From NCBI RefSeq assembly GCF_027531815.1, contig NZ_JAPZSK010000008.1:32266-96265 (forward strand): 64,000 bases of DNA, in the 5' to 3' direction. Source of the DNA: Gemmatimonas sp. Lineage in GTDB: Bacteria; Gemmatimonadota; Gemmatimonadetes; Gemmatimonadales; Gemmatimonadaceae. The notes beneath the pieces are model-generated. The model saw only the letters and a program-made list of their open reading frames with translations, searched no databases and was not told the origin of the DNA. Below, in pieces: positions 38,101 to 46,577 of the stretch. The position numbers were made by a program, and so were the translations under genes. Position 1 is the stretch's first letter. Each line of letters starts with the position of its first letter.

Positions 38101-38512
38101 GTCGCTGCTCGACTTCATGTGGGGCGGCTCCGACCAGGCGGGCCGGAGCACGGCCGACGCGCGTCCGATGTCGTACTACTACCGCGCCGGTCCGCCGGAC
38201 AACGCGGCGGGCATTGGCGGGCTGTACGACGTGCTCGGGCCGAACGACTTCAACGTGGAAAAGGCCACCTTCGCGCGTCTGCGGGAAATGCTCATCTCGT
38301 ACCGCGTGGGCAAGGTGCGCAACGTGGGTGATTGGAGCGTGAGCCTCATTGGCCGCAACCTCTACACGTGGACGAGCTACCGCGGATTCGATCCTGAAGT
38401 GGGTGTGTCCGGCAACTCCGGGCAGGCCGGGTCGGGCGTGCTCAACGCCTTCGACAACTTCACGTTCCCGAACATCCGCACGATCACGCTGTCGATCGGC
38501 ACCACGTTCTGA
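35138..38512 (+). CDS. SusC/RagA-family TonB-linked outer-membrane protein
   Basis: A 1124-residue outer-membrane transporter. Signal peptide 1-26 (ending AQA), carboxypeptidase-regulatory-like domain about 32-115 ('ITGTVKSEFGDPLENANVYI', 'ARAIGYRS'). The plug is about 120-250, with the SusC signature 'LYVVDGIIINGGLPDLNPEDIESVEVVKGAAAASLYGARAGNGVI'. A barrel of about 870 residues ends in 'ITLSIGTTF'. With its SusD partner it should take up an oligomer such as glycan or peptide; the substrate is not shown. ATG 35138 begins the signal peptide. Codons are strongly C-ending, suggesting high expression. Confidence 0.94.
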   Translation: MSRLMRWLYRAPLALALSLSPLAAQAQQGPAVITGTVKSEFGDPLENANVYIVELALSVGTNAQGRYTITIPAERARGQLVQLRARAIGYRSIARPLTVSRGNQTFDFALQKDVNRLTELVVTGVTGATEQTKTPFTVARVTSDQMPVPATNPLTQLQGKVAGAQIVAASGRPGAQPSVILRAPTSINASGRTQEPLYVVDGIIINGGLPDLNPEDIESVEVVKGAAAASLYGARAGNGVIQITTKTGKTSSQNSIKFGFRSEIGTGDLERQIQIAQRHGLFTDETGTRLCTTSAPSVPGMSFGCYRSIDYAREALAVNNTVTDFANTPVGFPIDPGAGSQGAQLRNIYQANQWPVQTFDAVNQLFRPQPTTINNLDVTGRYGKTTFFGSVNRLDQQGNVKFLQGFQRNSMRLNVDQQVTDKFSFSANTFFSRSQQDGQNEENGGGSVFFRLTRVPPLVDLTRTDSRGRLFIRPNLQGAGLQNENPLYALQNIDRLDQNDRFLIGSTARYTPFTWLDLEANYSFDNSRAIGFQNTDKGFRTTTNNPATNNGNVFRFNTNSQSYNASLNATARWEPMENLRTRYTLRYIAEEQQFNQVVSQGTQLQLQGVPQIGNTLATTRTGSSFQQTVRGVGYFGSVNAEYKDRYIVDALLRRDGSSLFGSEQRWQTFGRGSLAWRVTEEGWWFLPQMNELKLRASYGTAGGRPSFAAQYETFSLNAAGVAVPGVLGNANLRPEIARETEVGADFELFNRLGGNITYARTRVSDQILQPPLPAASGFTSQWVNAGTLQNSAFEVSLNMPIISRRNLNYTARLTYDRIRSEVTELNVPAYNFGNGNVTNSGGLFRIEAGVPYGTMYGRSFVRSCGQLPGAFQSQCGGAGSAFQRNSDGYIVWVGQGNSLQDGIAKNLWQSTLPATAAPFGVAAAWGHPMIVRDTTLATNNPGRVGAIGQALPTFRWSTSQTLTYKRLTVNGLIDATVGRAVQNQGLAWSLLDFMWGGSDQAGRSTADARPMSYYYRAGPPDNAAGIGGLYDVLGPNDFNVEKATFARLREMLISYRVGKVRNVGDWSVSLIGRNLYTWTSYRGFDPEVGVSGNSGQAGSGVLNAFDNFTFPNIRTITLSIGTTF

Positions 38513-38580
38513 CCACGCGGGTGGGTGGCGCGCGCCCATAGAGGCGGCGCGCCACCGCTCCCACCTTTCCGAGAGATTTG

Positions 38581-40248
38581 ATGCGACTCCATTTCCGTTC
38601 CGTTCTGTTCGCAGGCGTGGCGACTCTGTCGCTCGCGGCGTGCTCAACTGATCTGGCGGTCACCAACCCCAACAATGCCGACATCACGCGCGCGCTGGCC
38701 CGGCCGAGTGACGTCGAAAACCTGTTGGCCGGTGGCTTCAATCAGGTCGTGAACAACACGACCGGTGGCGCCAGTGACAACCTGAACAACTCGTTCCAGG
38801 TGATGTCCCACGAGAACTACACGGGACTCGCCAACTTCAACATGGGACCGCGCGCCGGCTTGCCGCGCACGCCCATCCTGAACTTCCCGAACAACCCCGG
38901 CAGCGCGTCGGTCTCGAACGACTTCAATGGTCTGTCGCGTCTGACCCGCTCCACGACCATCGCGCTCGAGCGGTTGGCCACCACGGGCTTCACGCTCGGC
39001 ACGCCGGCGCAGGACCTGCGCGCCCGCGCGTACGGCCGCTTCATTCTGGGCCTGTCGCTCGGCAACCTCGCCCTGTCGTACGACTCGGCGGCAGTCGTGG
39101 TCCCTGGGGCCGATGCGGTTCCTTCGCTGGTGGCGTACGACTCGGTCATGCGGGCGGCCATCAGGCAGCTCGACGACGCCCTCGCCGATGCCAGCAACCC
39201 CGCTGCTGGCGGCGCCGGCGGCTTCCCGCTGCCGGCCTCGTGGCTCAACCTGGCAACCGGCAATGTGACGGCGGACCAGTTCCAGCGCATCATCCGGTCG
39301 TATCGTGCCCGCTTCCGTGCCGAAGTGGCGCGTACGCCGGCCGAGCGGCAGGCGGTGAATTGGGGGCAGGTCATCACCGATGCGCAGAACGGCATTACGG
39401 CCGACCTGAACATCAGCATGAACCCCGCCACCGGCTGGACGCAGACGTGGGTGGTGCAGCATTACACGGGCACCAACTGGCACGTCATGACACCGATGAT
39501 CATCGGCATGGCGGACAGCACGGGTGCGCAGTATCAGACGTGGCTCAACCAGCCGCTGCTCAATCGCCAGCCGTTCCTCATTCGCACGCCGGATCGCCGC
39601 TTCCCGGCCGGCAACGACCGCGCAGCGCAGCAGGCGGCGTCGAATGGCGGCACGCAGGGGTCGGTGCTGCCCACGGGCGTGTACTTCCGCAATCGCGTGA
39701 TCGCCAACGACGGCGCGGCCGCCGACGGCACCTGGGGCTTCTCGTGGTACGACCACGCTCGCTTCCAGGCGTTCCAGAACGCGGCGCGCATTGGCACGTT
39801 CCCGCACATGGTCATGCCCGAGATGTGGGGGCTGATCGCGGAAGGGGCCATTCGCACCGGCAACTTCACGCTCGCCGCGGAGATGATCAACAACACGCGT
39901 GTGAGCCGCGGTGGGCTGCCGAGCGTGGCGGGTATCACCGACCTCAACACGCCGGTGGCGGGCGGCAGCAGCTGCGTGCCGCGCATCCCGGTGTTCAGCG
40001 GCGGCAACTTCACCACGCGCTGCGGCAACATCCTCGAAGCCATGAAGTGGGAGAAGCGCATGGAGATGGCGTACATCTCCTACGGCGCCTGGTACTTCGA
40101 CATGCGCGGCTGGGGCGATCTGCCGGAAGGCACCCCGATCCACTTCCCGGTGCCGTGGCAGGAGCGTGACGTGCGTGTGCAGCCGTTCACCAACATGGGT
40201 GGCGTTGGCCAGCCCGGCGGCTCGCAGCGCGGTACCTACGGCTTCTAA
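38581..40248 (+). CDS. SusD/RagB-family surface lipoprotein
   Basis: A 555-residue lipoprotein with lipobox LSLAAC (Cys21) and the helical TPR-like SusD fold: 'LAVTNPNNADITRALARPSDVENLLAGGF' and 'ARAYGRFILGLSLGNLALSYD' at the N-terminus, 'WEKRMEMAYISYGAWYFDMRGWGDL' near the end. It should cap the SusC channel at the surface and help capture substrate. A TTG directly precedes the chosen ATG 38581. It is 68 bases after susC. Confidence 0.92.
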   Translation: MRLHFRSVLFAGVATLSLAACSTDLAVTNPNNADITRALARPSDVENLLAGGFNQVVNNTTGGASDNLNNSFQVMSHENYTGLANFNMGPRAGLPRTPILNFPNNPGSASVSNDFNGLSRLTRSTTIALERLATTGFTLGTPAQDLRARAYGRFILGLSLGNLALSYDSAAVVVPGADAVPSLVAYDSVMRAAIRQLDDALADASNPAAGGAGGFPLPASWLNLATGNVTADQFQRIIRSYRARFRAEVARTPAERQAVNWGQVITDAQNGITADLNISMNPATGWTQTWVVQHYTGTNWHVMTPMIIGMADSTGAQYQTWLNQPLLNRQPFLIRTPDRRFPAGNDRAAQQAASNGGTQGSVLPTGVYFRNRVIANDGAAADGTWGFSWYDHARFQAFQNAARIGTFPHMVMPEMWGLIAEGAIRTGNFTLAAEMINNTRVSRGGLPSVAGITDLNTPVAGGSSCVPRIPVFSGGNFTTRCGNILEAMKWEKRMEMAYISYGAWYFDMRGWGDLPEGTPIHFPVPWQERDVRVQPFTNMGGVGQPGGSQRGTYGF

Positions 40249-40265
40249 GGCTTCTCCACACACCG

Positions 40266-40766
40266 ATGCGTCGAGCGGCTGCGATCCTGCCCACTGCGCT
40301 GGTACTGGTCTCCAGTGCCTGCTACTCCTACGTCCCCGTGACCGGCACGCCGGTCCCGGGACAGGAGCTGGCGCTGGTGGTCACCGATCGCGGCCGGGTC
40401 GCGCTCAACGAGCGGCTCGAGCCAGAAATCGATGAGCTCCGTGGTACGCTCGTGCGCAAGACCGACAGCAGCTACACGCTGGCCATGAAGCAGACGGTCA
40501 CGCTGCGTCGCACCACCTCCACCTGGGCCGGCGAGTCGTTGAGTGTCGCGGCGGCCTTCGTGGGGACGGTGCGCCGGAGAGAACTCTCACGGTCTCGCAG
40601 CTGGCTCGTCGCCGGTGGCGCCGCCGCGGCAGTCGTTGCTTTCATCGCCACACGCAGCTTCCTCGACGGCAACACCAGCGTCGAAACCGATCCCTCCAAA
40701 CCGCCTACGGGTCCCGGACCAGCTTCGGTCCGTATCCCCGTGTCGTTTCCATTCCGGAGTCACTAG
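40266..40766 (+). CDS. Small lipoprotein of the CYSY family
   Basis: A 166-residue protein with a lipobox ending SSAC (Cys19) and YSYVPV, then 'PVPGQELALVVTDRGRVALNERLEPEIDELRGTLVRK' and a late basic segment (RSRSW) before a hydrophobic helix (about 118-133) and a Pro-rich tail. It is a distant relative of the product at 948. It lies between susD (17 bases) and the DUF4397 gene (0 bases), so it belongs to this operon. Function unknown. Confidence 0.72.
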   Translation: MRRAAAILPTALVLVSSACYSYVPVTGTPVPGQELALVVTDRGRVALNERLEPEIDELRGTLVRKTDSSYTLAMKQTVTLRRTTSTWAGESLSVAAAFVGTVRRRELSRSRSWLVAGGAAAAVVAFIATRSFLDGNTSVETDPSKPPTGPGPASVRIPVSFPFRSH

Positions 40767-41639
40767 ATGCGTTTCCGTCATCTCTCCTCCCTGATCGCTG
40801 CGGCCGCCGCTCTGTCGGCGTGCAGCACCGACGAAGTGAGCGGGGTTGCCACTCAACTCGCTCCGGCCGCGTCCGTGCGTTACGTGAACGCGGTCGGCGA
40901 CACCAGCGCGCTCGACTTCCGCTTCGTCGACGGCGAAGTCGAAGGCTCGCCGCAGTTCGCCGGCATGACCTTCCGGCAGTTCACCCCGTACCAGCGTGCA
41001 CGTGCCGGCACCCGCCGCATGCGCATCTTCACCAACCCGCAGCAGTACGGCAACCTCATTTCGGTGGCGCAGCAGCAGCACATCGACACGACGTTCACCT
41101 TCGAGGCGGGGAAGCGCTACACGATCATGTCGTTCGGCTTCTCCCGCGCCGGGGCCACGCCGCGTCACCGCCTCGTGATCACCGAGGATGTGCTGCCGAC
41201 CACGCTCGCCGCCACGGCGGTTGGCGTGCGCACCATCCACGCGGCAGCGGGTGTGGGCAACGTGGATGTGTGGGTGCAGCCCAGTGAGAATGCCGCCGGG
41301 GTGACAGGCGCCCCCACGGCGGCCAACGTCGCGCCGCTCGCGGCTACGGCGTATCTCACCCTCGCGGCGCGCCCGGTGGGTTCGCTGCTCTACCGCTGGG
41401 ACGTGGCGCCCACCGGCACCACGACGCCCGTGACCATGTCGCCCAACAGCGGCCTGCCCGGCCAGGTCGGCACGGCGGCGCAGAATCCGCTCGTTGGCTT
41501 CCAGGTGGGTCGCAGCATCATCACGGCCATCGTGTTCGCGCCGTCGGTGGCCGGCTCGCGTGCGCCGCAGGGCGGCGAGTTCGCCAACGTCGGCATGCGC
41601 TTCCTGCCCGATCGTCATCTCGATACGACCGAGCAGTAA
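40767..41639 (+). CDS. DUF4397 domain lipoprotein
   Basis: A 290-residue lipoprotein with lipobox LSAC (Cys19) and DUF4397-like repeats: 'SVRYVNAVGDTSALDFRFVDG' and, in the second half, 'VGVRTIHAAAGVGNVDVWVQP'. The duplicated 'R-(Y/I)-(V/H)-(N/A)A' strand is typical of the domain. It starts directly at the end of the upstream gene and is the last gene of the susC operon. A cell-surface or periplasmic role in polymer handling is likely but not shown. Confidence 0.8.
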   Translation: MRFRHLSSLIAAAAALSACSTDEVSGVATQLAPAASVRYVNAVGDTSALDFRFVDGEVEGSPQFAGMTFRQFTPYQRARAGTRRMRIFTNPQQYGNLISVAQQQHIDTTFTFEAGKRYTIMSFGFSRAGATPRHRLVITEDVLPTTLAATAVGVRTIHAAAGVGNVDVWVQPSENAAGVTGAPTAANVAPLAATAYLTLAARPVGSLLYRWDVAPTGTTTPVTMSPNSGLPGQVGTAAQNPLVGFQVGRSIITAIVFAPSVAGSRAPQGGEFANVGMRFLPDRHLDTTEQ

Positions 41640-41660
41640 CCCCGGCGGCACTGGTGGTAC

Positions 41661-41696
41661 CGAAGCCGCCGCTTCCCTCGGGAGGCGGCGGCTTCG
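41661..41696 (+). terminator. Terminator of the susC operon
   Basis: A 12-bp perfect stem (41661-41672 with 41685-41696) with a 12-base loop, followed by AACTTTG. It lies 21 bases after the DUF4397 stop and separates the operon from the lipoprotein gene at 41777. Confidence 0.75.
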
Positions 41697-41776
41697 AACT
41701 TTGCCCCACCGCTGTGGGTATCTTGCAACAGCGCTGCCACCCCCGTCGCCGAACCCTCACTTCGTCCGGAGGCGTC

Positions 41777-42364
41777 ATGTCTCTCGCCACCAGAACTCCG
41801 CTCACGGGGCTCGTTGCCCTGATCGCCGTGTCGCTGCTCACCGCCTGCCAGGCGGGCAAGGCGCCCGATGTGGCGGCCGCCCCGGTCTCGAGTGTGCCCA
41901 TGGGAACGGGCGGCGGAACGCGCGGCTTCGGGTTGGAGGTCACGAAGCGTACCGATGGCGTGGAGACCACTGTGGCCGCATCGCGGGCTGCCGTCTTCGC
42001 CGCCCTCGAGTCGGTGTTTGCCGGCCTTCCGCTGCCGCTCACGATCCGTGACGCGGCGGCCGGTACCATCGGCAACGAAGGGTACAAGTTTCGCCGTAAG
42101 CTCGGGGACATGCCCTCGCGCAAGCTGTTCGACTGTGGGGGAAGCTCCGGCATGCCCAACGCCGAGACCTACACCATCAAGATGTCGGTGCTGACCAATG
42201 TGGCCGAGGCGGGAACGGGCAGCACGAAACTCACCACGGTCGTCGTGGCGAGCGCGGAGAATCCCAATTATCCCGGTTCCGGCGTGAGCTGTTCCTCCAC
42301 CGGCGCCCTCGAGGCGCGCATTGCCGGCGATCTGCGCACGCGCCTCAACGCGACACCCCGCTGA
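41777..42364 (+). CDS. Lipoprotein of unknown function
   Basis: A 195-residue lipoprotein with lipobox LLTAC (Cys24). The mature part has 'TVAASRAAVFAALESVFAGLPLPLTIRDAAAGTIGNEGYKFRRKLGDMPSRKLFDCGGSSGMPNAETYTIKMSV', resembling small beta-fold lipoproteins with two cysteines that may bond. A CGGAGG ribosome site precedes ATG 41777. No family assigned. Confidence 0.7.
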   Translation: MSLATRTPLTGLVALIAVSLLTACQAGKAPDVAAAPVSSVPMGTGGGTRGFGLEVTKRTDGVETTVAASRAAVFAALESVFAGLPLPLTIRDAAAGTIGNEGYKFRRKLGDMPSRKLFDCGGSSGMPNAETYTIKMSVLTNVAEAGTGSTKLTTVVVASAENPNYPGSGVSCSSTGALEARIAGDLRTRLNATPR

Positions 42365-42381
42365 CGAACCACACCCTGATC

Positions 42382-43674
42382 ATGCCTTCGCTCTCCCAGT
42401 GGCGCGCCCTGCGCGCTGCGTTCATTGCCGCCTGTTGCGCCATCGTGGCTCTGCCTATGGGACAGCTGGCGGCGCAGTCCGGCGCCGCCGCAGCGCCCGT
42501 GACCGGCATTGCCGGCGTGGTGGTGGACAGCGCCGGACGCACCATTCGCGATGCGCAGCTTACCGTGCGCGAGGCCGGCAAGCGCGGCGCGAACGCGCGC
42601 AAATGGGAAGCGCGCTCCGACTCCGTGGGCCGCTTCCGCATCGAAGGCATTGTGGCGGGGACGCTGCGCCTCGAGGTGCTGCGCGATGCCTACGAACCGG
42701 CGGGCTTCGATCTGCAGATCGCCAACGGGGTGGTGGCGGAAGTCCGGCTGCGTCTGGTGGAGGACGAAGTGTGGCAGCTGGCCAAGCGCGCAGCCGATTC
42801 CCTGGCGCGTGAGGACAGTATTGCCGCCGCCGCGGTGCGTGGCCGTAGCGGCGCCCCGTTGCTCGCGGCGCCAGCGGGAATGACCGCCGATAGCACGCGA
42901 GCCACCGGCACCACCGAAGTGACCTTCAGCCAGGTCATCACCGCATCATTGCCCGCGTCCACGGCGCCAGCGGGGCCACGCCGCCCGGGCGCTCCGTCCA
43001 ACCTCCTCACCGGGCGTGTGCTCTCCCCCGCCGGAGAACCGGTCGCGCGCGCGCAGATCCAGGCCATGGGGACCAACTTCTTCACGCTCACCGACTCCAC
43101 CGGCCGGTTCTTCTTCCGCGACCTCGCCCCCGGTCCGTACTTCGTGCGCGCACGCAAAGTTGGGTACGAGCCGGTGGTGTTCACCGCCACCCTCGCGGCC
43201 ATCGACTCCATCGAAGCCGCCGTGCGGCTCACGCCGCTCCTGGGCGTGAACACCACCCGCCTCGATACCATGCGCGTCACGGCAGAGTACGACCGCATGA
43301 GTCGCCGGCTCAAGGGGTTCGAGGAGCGCCGCGCCACCATTCGCGGGCTCTTCATCGACCGCGAAGAAGTGGCCATGCGCAAGCCGCAGCTGCTCAGCGA
43401 CCTGCTGCGCGGGCGCGGCAACATCACCGTGCAGCGCAACGGGGTGGGTGACACGCAGATCTTCGGGTCGCGCCTCAGCATCAGCACCGGCTACTGCCCG
43501 CTCGCGCTCATCCTCGACGGCACGCTCATCAACACCAACGGCGGGCGCATGGACAACTTCGTGCCCATCGACATGGTGGCGGCCATCGAGGTGTACAACA
43601 GTGGCACCTCGGTGCCCGGCGTGTTTGCGCGCCCGGAAACCGACTGTGGTGCGGTGATCGTTTGGACACGCTGA
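42382..43674 (+). CDS. Exported carboxypeptidase-regulatory/TonB-plug protein without a barrel
   Basis: A 430-residue exported protein with two carboxypeptidase-regulatory-like domains (about 40-115 'GIAGVVVDSAGRTIRDAQLTV' and about 212-290 'LTGRVLSPAGEPVARAQIQAMG'). A plug-like C-terminal domain (about 330-430) has 'LLSDLLRGRGNITV', 'CPLALILDGTLINT', 'VPIDMVAAIEVYNSGTSVPGVF' and a terminal 'DCGAVIVWTR'. Plug features match TonB receptors but the barrel is missing. It lies 17 bases after the lipoprotein gene and faces a similar protein on the other strand. Confidence 0.75.
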   Translation: MPSLSQWRALRAAFIAACCAIVALPMGQLAAQSGAAAAPVTGIAGVVVDSAGRTIRDAQLTVREAGKRGANARKWEARSDSVGRFRIEGIVAGTLRLEVLRDAYEPAGFDLQIANGVVAEVRLRLVEDEVWQLAKRAADSLAREDSIAAAAVRGRSGAPLLAAPAGMTADSTRATGTTEVTFSQVITASLPASTAPAGPRRPGAPSNLLTGRVLSPAGEPVARAQIQAMGTNFFTLTDSTGRFFFRDLAPGPYFVRARKVGYEPVVFTATLAAIDSIEAAVRLTPLLGVNTTRLDTMRVTAEYDRMSRRLKGFEERRATIRGLFIDREEVAMRKPQLLSDLLRGRGNITVQRNGVGDTQIFGSRLSISTGYCPLALILDGTLINTNGGRMDNFVPIDMVAAIEVYNSGTSVPGVFARPETDCGAVIVWTR

Positions 43675-43695
43675 GGAGCGGACGCGCCGCTCCTC
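43673..43695. terminator. Hairpin shared by two convergent genes
   Basis: An 8-bp perfect stem (43673-43680 with 43688-43695) around GACGCGC, overlapping the stop of the plus-strand gene and ending 6 bases before the stop of the minus-strand gene. A pyrimidine-rich tract follows on the plus strand, so it may terminate both transcripts. Confidence 0.5.
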
Positions 43696-43701
43696 TCTGT
43701 C

Positions 43702-45189
43702 TCATTTCTTGCGCGCCTCGATCTCCGCTTGCGGATCGCGCAGCCAGATGACAATCACCGCGCAGTCGCCGTAGCGCTGGTGCTCGGGTGGTGTGGACAA
43801 TCGGCTGGTGTACACCTCCATGGCCCGGATGTCCTGGGCGCGAATCATGGCTTCGGGGCCAATCGCGCCGCCGGCATCGAAGCGCACACGGTTCACGACG
43901 AACGCGGGAAAGCATCCCGTACCACGGCCCGCCACCAGGCGCTGGCTGCGGTCGCTGGAACGCCCGCGAATACCTGGCACCATGCGTAACGCGGTGGACA
44001 GGTCGTTGACCCCCGCCAGCGTCTCACGCTCGAAGAAGTAGCCCGTGCCCTTCTTGCGCCGTTCCTCAAAGCCGGCGGAGTCCCACGCGGCGGTACGGGA
44101 TGCGCGCACCACGAAGGTGCCCAGCACCGCGAGATTGCGATCGATGGTGATGTCGCGATCCACCTGCTCGCCGGGGCGCACACTCACCCCCAGGCGCTGC
44201 GGCTGAAAGCCGATCGCGCGCACCTCGAGCGTGCGAATGCCCGCCGGGACGCTGTCGATGACGAAGCGACCGGCCGCGTCGGTCACCGTGCGGCGTACGG
44301 GGCGGTCGATGCTCACCGTCACGTTGGGGAGGCCGTCGCCGGCCAGGGTAAGGATGCGTCCCGCCACGCGCGCCGGCCTGATATCGGCACGTGGTGCCAC
44401 CGCACGCGGCGCCGCCGCACGCGGCGCCGCCGCACGCGGTACACTGTCACGCGCGGGGGCCACGGGATCCACCGACAGGTCGTAGCCCGCCAGCACGCGC
44501 GCGCCCAGCTGCACACGCACGTGCGCCGCGTCGTCCGCATGAGCGGCGCTCCACAGCTCCACCGGAGAAAAACGCGGCACATCGCACAGCACGAAGTGCC
44601 CGTCGGCGTCGGTACGCACCCGCGCGCGCGGTCGGGTCCCTGATCCCGCAAAGCTCGAATCGCTCGAGCGCCACGCACCGATCACCTCGACGCCCGCCAG
44701 TGGCGAATCATCGCTGGCGCGACGCACCGTTCCCAGCAGTGCCCCCGTTCCTCCCTGCCGCGTGGGTTTGCACACGGCGCCGAGGAACAACTCCGGCGTG
44801 GGGAGCCACACGGACCGCCGAGTGCTGTCCGTCACGACGAGCGGGATCGGGAGCGTCGTGACGCCGATGGAGTCGAGCACCGGATGCCGAACCAGCAGTC
44901 GCCGCGCGCCACGTGCGACGCTGTCGAGCACGAACGCGCCGTGCGCATCGGTGAGCACGGAGCCCTCGCGTCCTTCGACGGACATGAGGGCACCGCGCAA
45001 CGTGTCGTTGGTGACCAGTGAATCGATGAGCACACCGCGCAGTACGGTGCGCCCCGTGAGACCCGGTGGCACCACCAGCGTGCTCCCGGTGGCATCCCAT
45101 GCGGCGGCCGGTGCGCGTGAGCCGGGGGCACACGCGGTCGCCAGCGCCAGCATCCCCACCATGGCCACGGCGGTGCGAACGACGGTCAT
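43702..45189 (-). CDS. Carboxypeptidase-regulatory/TonB-plug lipoprotein without a barrel
   Basis: A 495-residue lipoprotein (lipobox LATAC, Cys20) with three regulatory-like beta domains ('LRGVLIDSLVTNDTLRGALMSVEG', 'LLGTVRRASDDSPLAGVEVIG', 'VAGRILTLAGDGLPNVTVSI'). A C-terminal plug-like domain has 'LSTALRMVPGIRGR', 'CFPAFVVNRV', 'IRAQDIRAMEVYTSRLSTPPEH' and 'DCAVIVIWLRD'. It is a paralogue in design of the protein at 42382. A Pro-Arg-Ala linker before the third domain is coded by a 15-base tandem repeat. ATG 45189 begins the signal peptide. Confidence 0.75.
   Translation of the reverse strand: MTVVRTAVAMVGMLALATACAPGSRAPAAAWDATGSTLVVPPGLTGRTVLRGVLIDSLVTNDTLRGALMSVEGREGSVLTDAHGAFVLDSVARGARRLLVRHPVLDSIGVTTLPIPLVVTDSTRRSVWLPTPELFLGAVCKPTRQGGTGALLGTVRRASDDSPLAGVEVIGAWRSSDSSFAGSGTRPRARVRTDADGHFVLCDVPRFSPVELWSAAHADDAAHVRVQLGARVLAGYDLSVDPVAPARDSVPRAAAPRAAAPRAVAPRADIRPARVAGRILTLAGDGLPNVTVSIDRPVRRTVTDAAGRFVIDSVPAGIRTLEVRAIGFQPQRLGVSVRPGEQVDRDITIDRNLAVLGTFVVRASRTAAWDSAGFEERRKKGTGYFFERETLAGVNDLSTALRMVPGIRGRSSDRSQRLVAGRGTGCFPAFVVNRVRFDAGGAIGPEAMIRAQDIRAMEVYTSRLSTPPEHQRYGDCAVIVIWLRDPQAEIEARKK
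44396..44440. repeat. Three tandem 15-base repeats inside the plug lipoprotein gene
   Basis: Units at 44396-44410, 44411-44425 and 44426-44440 are near-identical and keep the reading frame. On the minus strand they code a repeating A/V-APRA pentapeptide, a flexible linker. Copy number could vary by slippage. Confidence 0.8.
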
Positions 45190-45256
45190 GCGACGGTCAC
45201 CGGCAAGGAACGGACATGCGTGAATCGTACGGTCCGGCCGCCACGATGGCGAACGG

Positions 45257-46552
45257 CTACGCAAGCAATTCGGACACGAGCGCCACGCTGCGGTCGGTGG
45301 CACCACGCTCGGCCTCCACCACGGCTTTCGCCGCGCCACCGGCAATGGCGCGCGCTTCGGTATCGTGCAGCCACCGACCGAGCGCGCGCTCCAGTTCGGT
45401 CGCTCCGGCCACGGCCACGGCGCCACCCGCCGCCAGCAGCAGCCCTGCCTCGCGGCTTCCACCATGGCGCGGACCGAAAAGCACGGGGGCGCCGAAGGCG
45501 GCCGGTTCGATGGCCGAGTGCAGTCCGGCGCGATGAAAGCCACCGCCCACGTAGGCCGCCGTGGCGTGCGCATACAGATCACCAAGCACCCCCACGCGAT
45601 CGACCACGATCAGATCGGCGTCGGTGTCGGCCCCCCCACGCTCCAAGTCCCCCAGGGTGACCGTCCGCATGCCGTGCGTGCGTCCCCAGGCGAGCAAAGG
45701 CGCCAGATGCGCCGCGGTGGGTTCGTGCGGGGCAATGATGAGCCGAGCCGCCGGCAGCGTCCGTCGCAGGGGCACCCAGGCCGCCATGAGCACCGCCTCA
45801 TCGCTGGGCCATGTCGATCCGGCCACCAGCGTTGGCCGATCGCTGGCGGTGCAGCGCACATGGAGCGCCGCCCGGTCCACAGCCGTGGCGCGGCGCCATA
45901 CCTGATCGAAGCGCGTATCGCCGGTCACCCGCACGCGGCTACGCGGCACGCCCAGGTCAGCAAGGCGCTCCGCGTTCGCCGCATCGATGGCCCCCACCAG
46001 CGAGAGCGCGGCATACGCGTCGCGCAGCAGCGCCCGGGACCAGACCGAACGCCGCCCGGAGCCTTCGGCCAGCGTGGCGCTGAGCAGGGCCACGGGAACG
46101 CCCCGGGCCACGGCACGCTCCACCAGCACCGGCCACACATCGAGCTTCACGAACACCAGCAGACGAGGCTGCAGCAGGTCCAGCAGGCGCTCCGCCCCCT
46201 GCACGCTATCGAACGGCAGGTATTCGGTGAAATCGGCGCGGACCGAGCGGGCAAACTGCTCGGCGCTGGGGGAAAAGAACGAATACGCCTGCTGCATGCC
46301 GGGGTGCGCCGTGCGCCACGCCTCGGCGACGGGGCGCGCCTGCAGCCCTTCCCCTACCGACGGGGCGTGCCACCACACCAGCGGGCGCGCCAGGTCACGT
46401 GCGCGTGTCGTCTGCGCGGCCCACCGGTCGAGCAGCCCGCGTCGGGCCCGTACCGAGCGCCAGACCTTGCCCGATGCATTGGGGGCAATGGAGGCCAGCA
46501 TGTTCGCCATGCCGGTTGCTGCCTGATACCACGGACGCCACGCCGAATGCAT
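45257..46552 (-). CDS. waaA: 3-deoxy-D-manno-octulosonic acid (Kdo) transferase
   Basis: A 431-residue GT-B enzyme (GT30) that should add Kdo from CMP-Kdo to lipid A precursor at the inner membrane. The N-terminal domain has the 'WWHAPSVGEGLQARPV' segment with the proposed catalytic base Glu (E68). Then come 'FVKLDVWP' (usually ...ELWP in relatives) and 'LLSATLAEGSGRR'. The C-terminal donor domain has 'LVAGSTWPSDEAVL', 'IIAPHEPT' and 'AYVGGGFHRAGLHSAIEPAAFGAPVLFGP'. It shows the organism makes LPS. It lies 25 bases after the DsbA-like gene. Confidence 0.92.
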   Translation of the reverse strand: MHSAWRPWYQAATGMANMLASIAPNASGKVWRSVRARRGLLDRWAAQTTRARDLARPLVWWHAPSVGEGLQARPVAEAWRTAHPGMQQAYSFFSPSAEQFARSVRADFTEYLPFDSVQGAERLLDLLQPRLLVFVKLDVWPVLVERAVARGVPVALLSATLAEGSGRRSVWSRALLRDAYAALSLVGAIDAANAERLADLGVPRSRVRVTGDTRFDQVWRRATAVDRAALHVRCTASDRPTLVAGSTWPSDEAVLMAAWVPLRRTLPAARLIIAPHEPTAAHLAPLLAWGRTHGMRTVTLGDLERGGADTDADLIVVDRVGVLGDLYAHATAAYVGGGFHRAGLHSAIEPAAFGAPVLFGPRHGGSREAGLLLAAGGAVAVAGATELERALGRWLHDTEARAIAGGAAKAVVEAERGATDRSVALVSELLA

Positions 46553-46577
46553 GAGCGACGAATGGTTGTGCGCCGAC

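Noticed and set aside
35021..38647. A 1208-codon minus-strand frame
   Set aside because: It is antisense to susC, made by its strongly C-ending codons; its composition is Arg/Val/His-rich without motifs.
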